In this document: one piece after another, positions 5,051 through 7,527 of the stretch
Layout of the letters: the number at the start of each line of letters is the position of its first letter
Numbering within the stretch: the first letter of the stretch is position 1
From: Lentisphaerota bacterium
GTDB taxonomy: Bacteria > Verrucomicrobiota > Kiritimatiellia > JAAZAB01
Direction of reading: 5' to 3'
Assembly (NCBI GenBank): GCA_016182435.1
Contig: JACPGN010000109.1
Location: forward strand, 1-7,527
DNA: 7,527 bases
Notes under the pieces: model-generated
What the model was told of the DNA's origin: nothing
What the model saw: only the letters and a program-made list of their open reading frames with translations
The model's database searches: none
Made by a program: the position numbers and the translations under genes

Positions 5051-7527
5051 ATGAAAACCATATTCTCCTTGCCATCTCCGAACCCGCGCCGGGTGATTAG
5101 GCGGATCGTCCGCCACGGATTAAGGCAAGCGGCTTTTAGCGCCTTGCTCCTGGCCGGCCCGGCCGGGTGGGCCCTGCAACCGAATGAGAGCAGTTCGGTC
5201 ATTCGCGCGGTCGGCAGCTCTCCCGCTCTGGCTCGCACGCTTGCGCCTGAACAGCAGAGGCTGGCCGCCGCGGCGACCAGTGAAGGCGTGCAGGTCGAAT
5301 GGAATGTCGGACTGGGAACCCCATTTTCCATCCGGGGCCAGGACTTGGGCGCGCGCCGAGCTTTCTCGGCCGGCAAGGGACTTCGTGCCGCTGCCTTCGC
5401 CCAAGCGGAAGCCAGGGCTATTGCGGTGCTGGATAATCTTTCCGGCATCATGGGCATACGGGACGCCCAACAGGAATTTGCCGCCCAAGGAGTCGAGACC
5501 GATACCTTAGGCTTCCAGCACGTCCGCGCCAGTCAGACTTACCAGGGCCTGAAAGTATTCGGCGGCAAAGTTATTGTCCACTTCAATCCGGATGGCGCGG
5601 CCTATCAGGTCAATGGTCGGTTCGTGCCGGATATTACCGTAGATGTCAACCCGCAAATTACGGCCGACGATGCCCTGCGCCGCGCCACGGAAGATTTGGC
5701 GGCGCTGGGCCTGAGCGATGGGGCAATTACAGGTCCGCCGGAACTCGTAATCTTCGCCTATCAAAGCCAACCGCGTCTGGCTTATGCCTTAACCCTCACG
5801 GCTACTCCGCCGGAGGCCAACGTCTGGCGCTATTGGATTGATGCCCAGGACGGTGCCGTGCTGCTGCGCTATAACGACATCAAATGGGTGGACATTACCG
5901 GCGCCATTCTGACCGGCGAAGGCGGCACCAGCAATACCGTGACCAACTGCGTTTCGGCGGGGGTCACCAATTACCTCTGGAACACAAACTATCACTGGCT
6001 CATTTATAATTATTCAAGCAACTCCCTGCTGTATCCCGATGCAACGAATACGGCCTTCCGCACCAGTACTAACTGGATTCCGGAAGACCGCGTGGAAATG
6101 TCGGTCGCGGTCAATTTTGACTACACCCAGCGCTACTTTTCAGGCGTGCATGGCCGCAATAGTTACAACACCAATGGGGCAACAGCCTACGCCTATGTGC
6201 ACGTTTTCGATGATTATGTCAATGCATTCTGGTGGAGCCCGTATGGTTTCTTTTTCGGCGATGGCGATGGCATAATCGCTAACCCGCTTGGGGTGCTGGA
6301 CGTCGTCGGGCACGAGTTCACCCATGCCGTGACCGAATACAGCGCCAATCTGATTTACGCCTACGAGCCCGGCGCGCTCAATGAATCGTTTTCGGACATT
6401 TTCGGCGCCGTCATCGAGTTCTACTATCAGCCGGATAGCCGCACCAATTATCCCAGCAAAGTGGCCGGCAAGGCCGACTGGCTCCTGGGCGAGGATTGCT
6501 GGATCTCCGACACGGCCCTGCGCGACATGCGTAGTCCCACTAATTCGGCTACCATAGGCTTAGGCAGCGAGCAGCCCAACCATTACAAGGGTCCCTATTG
6601 GTATTCCGGCAGTCTGGATAACGGCGGCGTGCACTATAACAGCGGAGTCCAAAATTATTTCTTCTATCTCTTAAGCGACGGCGGCACCAGCGAATATGGA
6701 GGAGTCACCACCATCGTCAGTGGCATTGGCATCACCAACGCGGCACGGGTGGCCTATCGGGCGTTGACGACTTACTGCTATGAATTTACCGATTACACGG
6801 AAGTGCGCTCGGCCTGGATCTCGGCCGCCCAGGACCTGAATTCAGCCTGGGTCGCTTCCGTTACTCAGGCCTGGGAAGCGGTTGGTTATGGGGCTAACAC
6901 CCTGGCCGACCTCGGCACGGCCCTGAACGCCACTTATCTGACCTGGTACACCGGCGGCAACAGTAATTGGTTCGCCCAGACCAATATCACCTATGATGGC
7001 GTACTGGCCGCGCAAAGCGGGCCGATCGCTAATTCCCAACAATCCCGGCTGCAGACAACCTTCAGTGGCGCGGGCATATTCTCCTTCTGGTGGAAGGTTT
7101 CGTCCGAAGCGAACTGGGACTATCTTCGCTTCTTTATTGACGGACAGGAACAGCGAAAGATCACTGGTGAAGCAAGCTGGTCGTATTACGCCTACACCAA
7201 CTTGAGCGGCACGCGCACCGCAACCTGGGTTTACACCAAGGACAGCTCCGTCTCCAATGGCTATGACGCTGGCTGGGTAGATAAGGTCGCCTGGGCATCC
7301 TCCGACCGGGCGCCCACCTTGCCGCCCATCAGCGCCACGGACGGCGATTACTCCGACCGTATCCGCATCAACTGGTCGGCCATCAGTGGCGCAAACGATT
7401 ACCTGCTCTATCGCAACACCATCAACAACTCCAACCAGGCCCAGATCATTGTGACCAATACCAGCTCAACTTATGACGACACCGACGTAGTGCCGGGCGC
7501 GTTGTATTATTACTGGATGCAAGCCGA
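5051..7527 (+). CDS. secreted thermolysin-like metallopeptidase (M4 family) with FTP/PepSY propeptide and C-terminal beta-sandwich and FN3-like domains; 3' end outside window
   Basis: An exported zinc endopeptidase made as a proenzyme; 825 complete codons are visible and the frame is still open. Residues 1-42 form a long basic N-terminus, a hydrophobic segment (AAFSALLLAG) and a likely cleavage site near A41-L42. Residues ~150-215 are an FTP propeptide (TYQGLKVFGGKV) followed by a PepSY-like segment ending near 277 (YWIDAQDGAVLLRYND). The catalytic domain (~285-614) has every key thermolysin residue: zinc ligands His421 and His425 and general base Glu422 in HEFTH, third ligand Glu445 in GALNESFSD exactly 20 residues after His425, Tyr436, and catalytic His528 in DNGGVHYNSG. 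Asp417 and a GDGDG loop match calcium-site neighbours. A beta-sandwich (~620-750; FSFWWKVSSE, DYLRFFIDG, GWVDKVAW) and an FN3-like domain from ~755 (INWSAISGANDYLLYRNT) follow. These are probably for substrate or surface attachment. The ATG at 5051 has no strong ribosome site but is the only start that gives the signal peptide. Confidence 0.94.
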   Translation, partial: MKTIFSLPSPNPRRVIRRIVRHGLRQAAFSALLLAGPAGWALQPNESSSVIRAVGSSPALARTLAPEQQRLAAAATSEGVQVEWNVGLGTPFSIRGQDLGARRAFSAGKGLRAAAFAQAEARAIAVLDNLSGIMGIRDAQQEFAAQGVETDTLGFQHVRASQTYQGLKVFGGKVIVHFNPDGAAYQVNGRFVPDITVDVNPQITADDALRRATEDLAALGLSDGAITGPPELVIFAYQSQPRLAYALTLTATPPEANVWRYWIDAQDGAVLLRYNDIKWVDITGAILTGEGGTSNTVTNCVSAGVTNYLWNTNYHWLIYNYSSNSLLYPDATNTAFRTSTNWIPEDRVEMSVAVNFDYTQRYFSGVHGRNSYNTNGATAYAYVHVFDDYVNAFWWSPYGFFFGDGDGIIANPLGVLDVVGHEFTHAVTEYSANLIYAYEPGALNESFSDIFGAVIEFYYQPDSRTNYPSKVAGKADWLLGEDCWISDTALRDMRSPTNSATIGLGSEQPNHYKGPYWYSGSLDNGGVHYNSGVQNYFFYLLSDGGTSEYGGVTTIVSGIGITNAARVAYRALTTYCYEFTDYTEVRSAWISAAQDLNSAWVASVTQAWEAVGYGANTLADLGTALNATYLTWYTGGNSNWFAQTNITYDGVLAAQSGPIANSQQSRLQTTFSGAGIFSFWWKVSSEANWDYLRFFIDGQEQRKITGEASWSYYAYTNLSGTRTATWVYTKDSSVSNGYDAGWVDKVAWASSDRAPTLPPISATDGDYSDRIRINWSAISGANDYLLYRNTINNSNQAQIIVTNTSSTYDDTDVVPGALYYYWMQA

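Noticed and set aside
5051..5130. Tat (twin-arginine) export signal on the peptidase
   Set aside because: Arg pairs are present in the long basic N-terminus, but no S/T-R-R-x-F-L-K type motif; an ordinary Sec signal peptide is the simpler reading.
5035..5457. Minus-strand frames of 122-140 codons opposite the peptidase signal peptide and propeptide
   Set aside because: Antisense shadows of the plus-strand peptidase frame, which carries the FTP, PepSY and M4 motifs continuously.

Overview
The window looks like a piece of chromosome from a moderately GC-rich bacterium, probably of the Verrucomicrobia/PVC type. That is an inference from the multidomain secreted peptidase, whose post-catalytic beta-sandwich and fibronectin-III-like tail are a style I associate with that group. 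No 16S rRNA or other decisive marker is present. It contains no rRNA, tRNA, CRISPR array, insertion sequence or clear integration site that I can see.

Layout. Positions 2-544 (+) are the 3' end of gyrA: the last beta-pinwheel blades plus a Pro/Ala-rich tail. Positions 545-840 are a convergent intergenic stretch with no convincing gene; at its right end are a tandem 9-bp repeat and a small hairpin. Four genes then lie head to tail on the minus strand, in transcription order: purM (4866-3832), a UDP-glucuronate decarboxylase (3828-2860), a small FHA-domain protein (2844-2443) and an unassigned, probably all-helical carbohydrate-active-like protein (2337-841). The first three are packed with gaps of 3 and 15 nt and are probably cotranscribed; the fourth follows after 105 nt. 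On the plus strand from 5051 to the window edge is a secreted thermolysin-family (M4) metallopeptidase, still open at the 3' end. It has a signal peptide, FTP and PepSY-like propeptide, complete zinc site, beta-sandwich domain and FN3-like domain.

The 184-bp divergent region 4867-5050 between purM and the peptidase is the richest non-coding part. It holds a good sigma70-like promoter for the peptidase (TGGACA, 16 bp, TATAAT), a perfect 11-bp tandem direct repeat just upstream of it, a weaker candidate purM promoter, and a perfect 9-bp inverted repeat. One arm of that repeat covers the candidate purM -10 and the other lies in the spacer of the peptidase promoter.

How the genes may work together: PurM serves purine synthesis and the decarboxylase makes UDP-xylose, so the cluster mixes housekeeping with nucleotide-sugar metabolism. 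The FHA protein would bind phosphothreonine on an unknown partner. The helical-repeat protein could act on a glycan, but that rests only on fold-like appearance and neighbourhood. I see no clear previously undescribed multi-gene system; the best leads are the divergent regulatory region and the unusual purM/UXS/FHA/helical-protein cluster.
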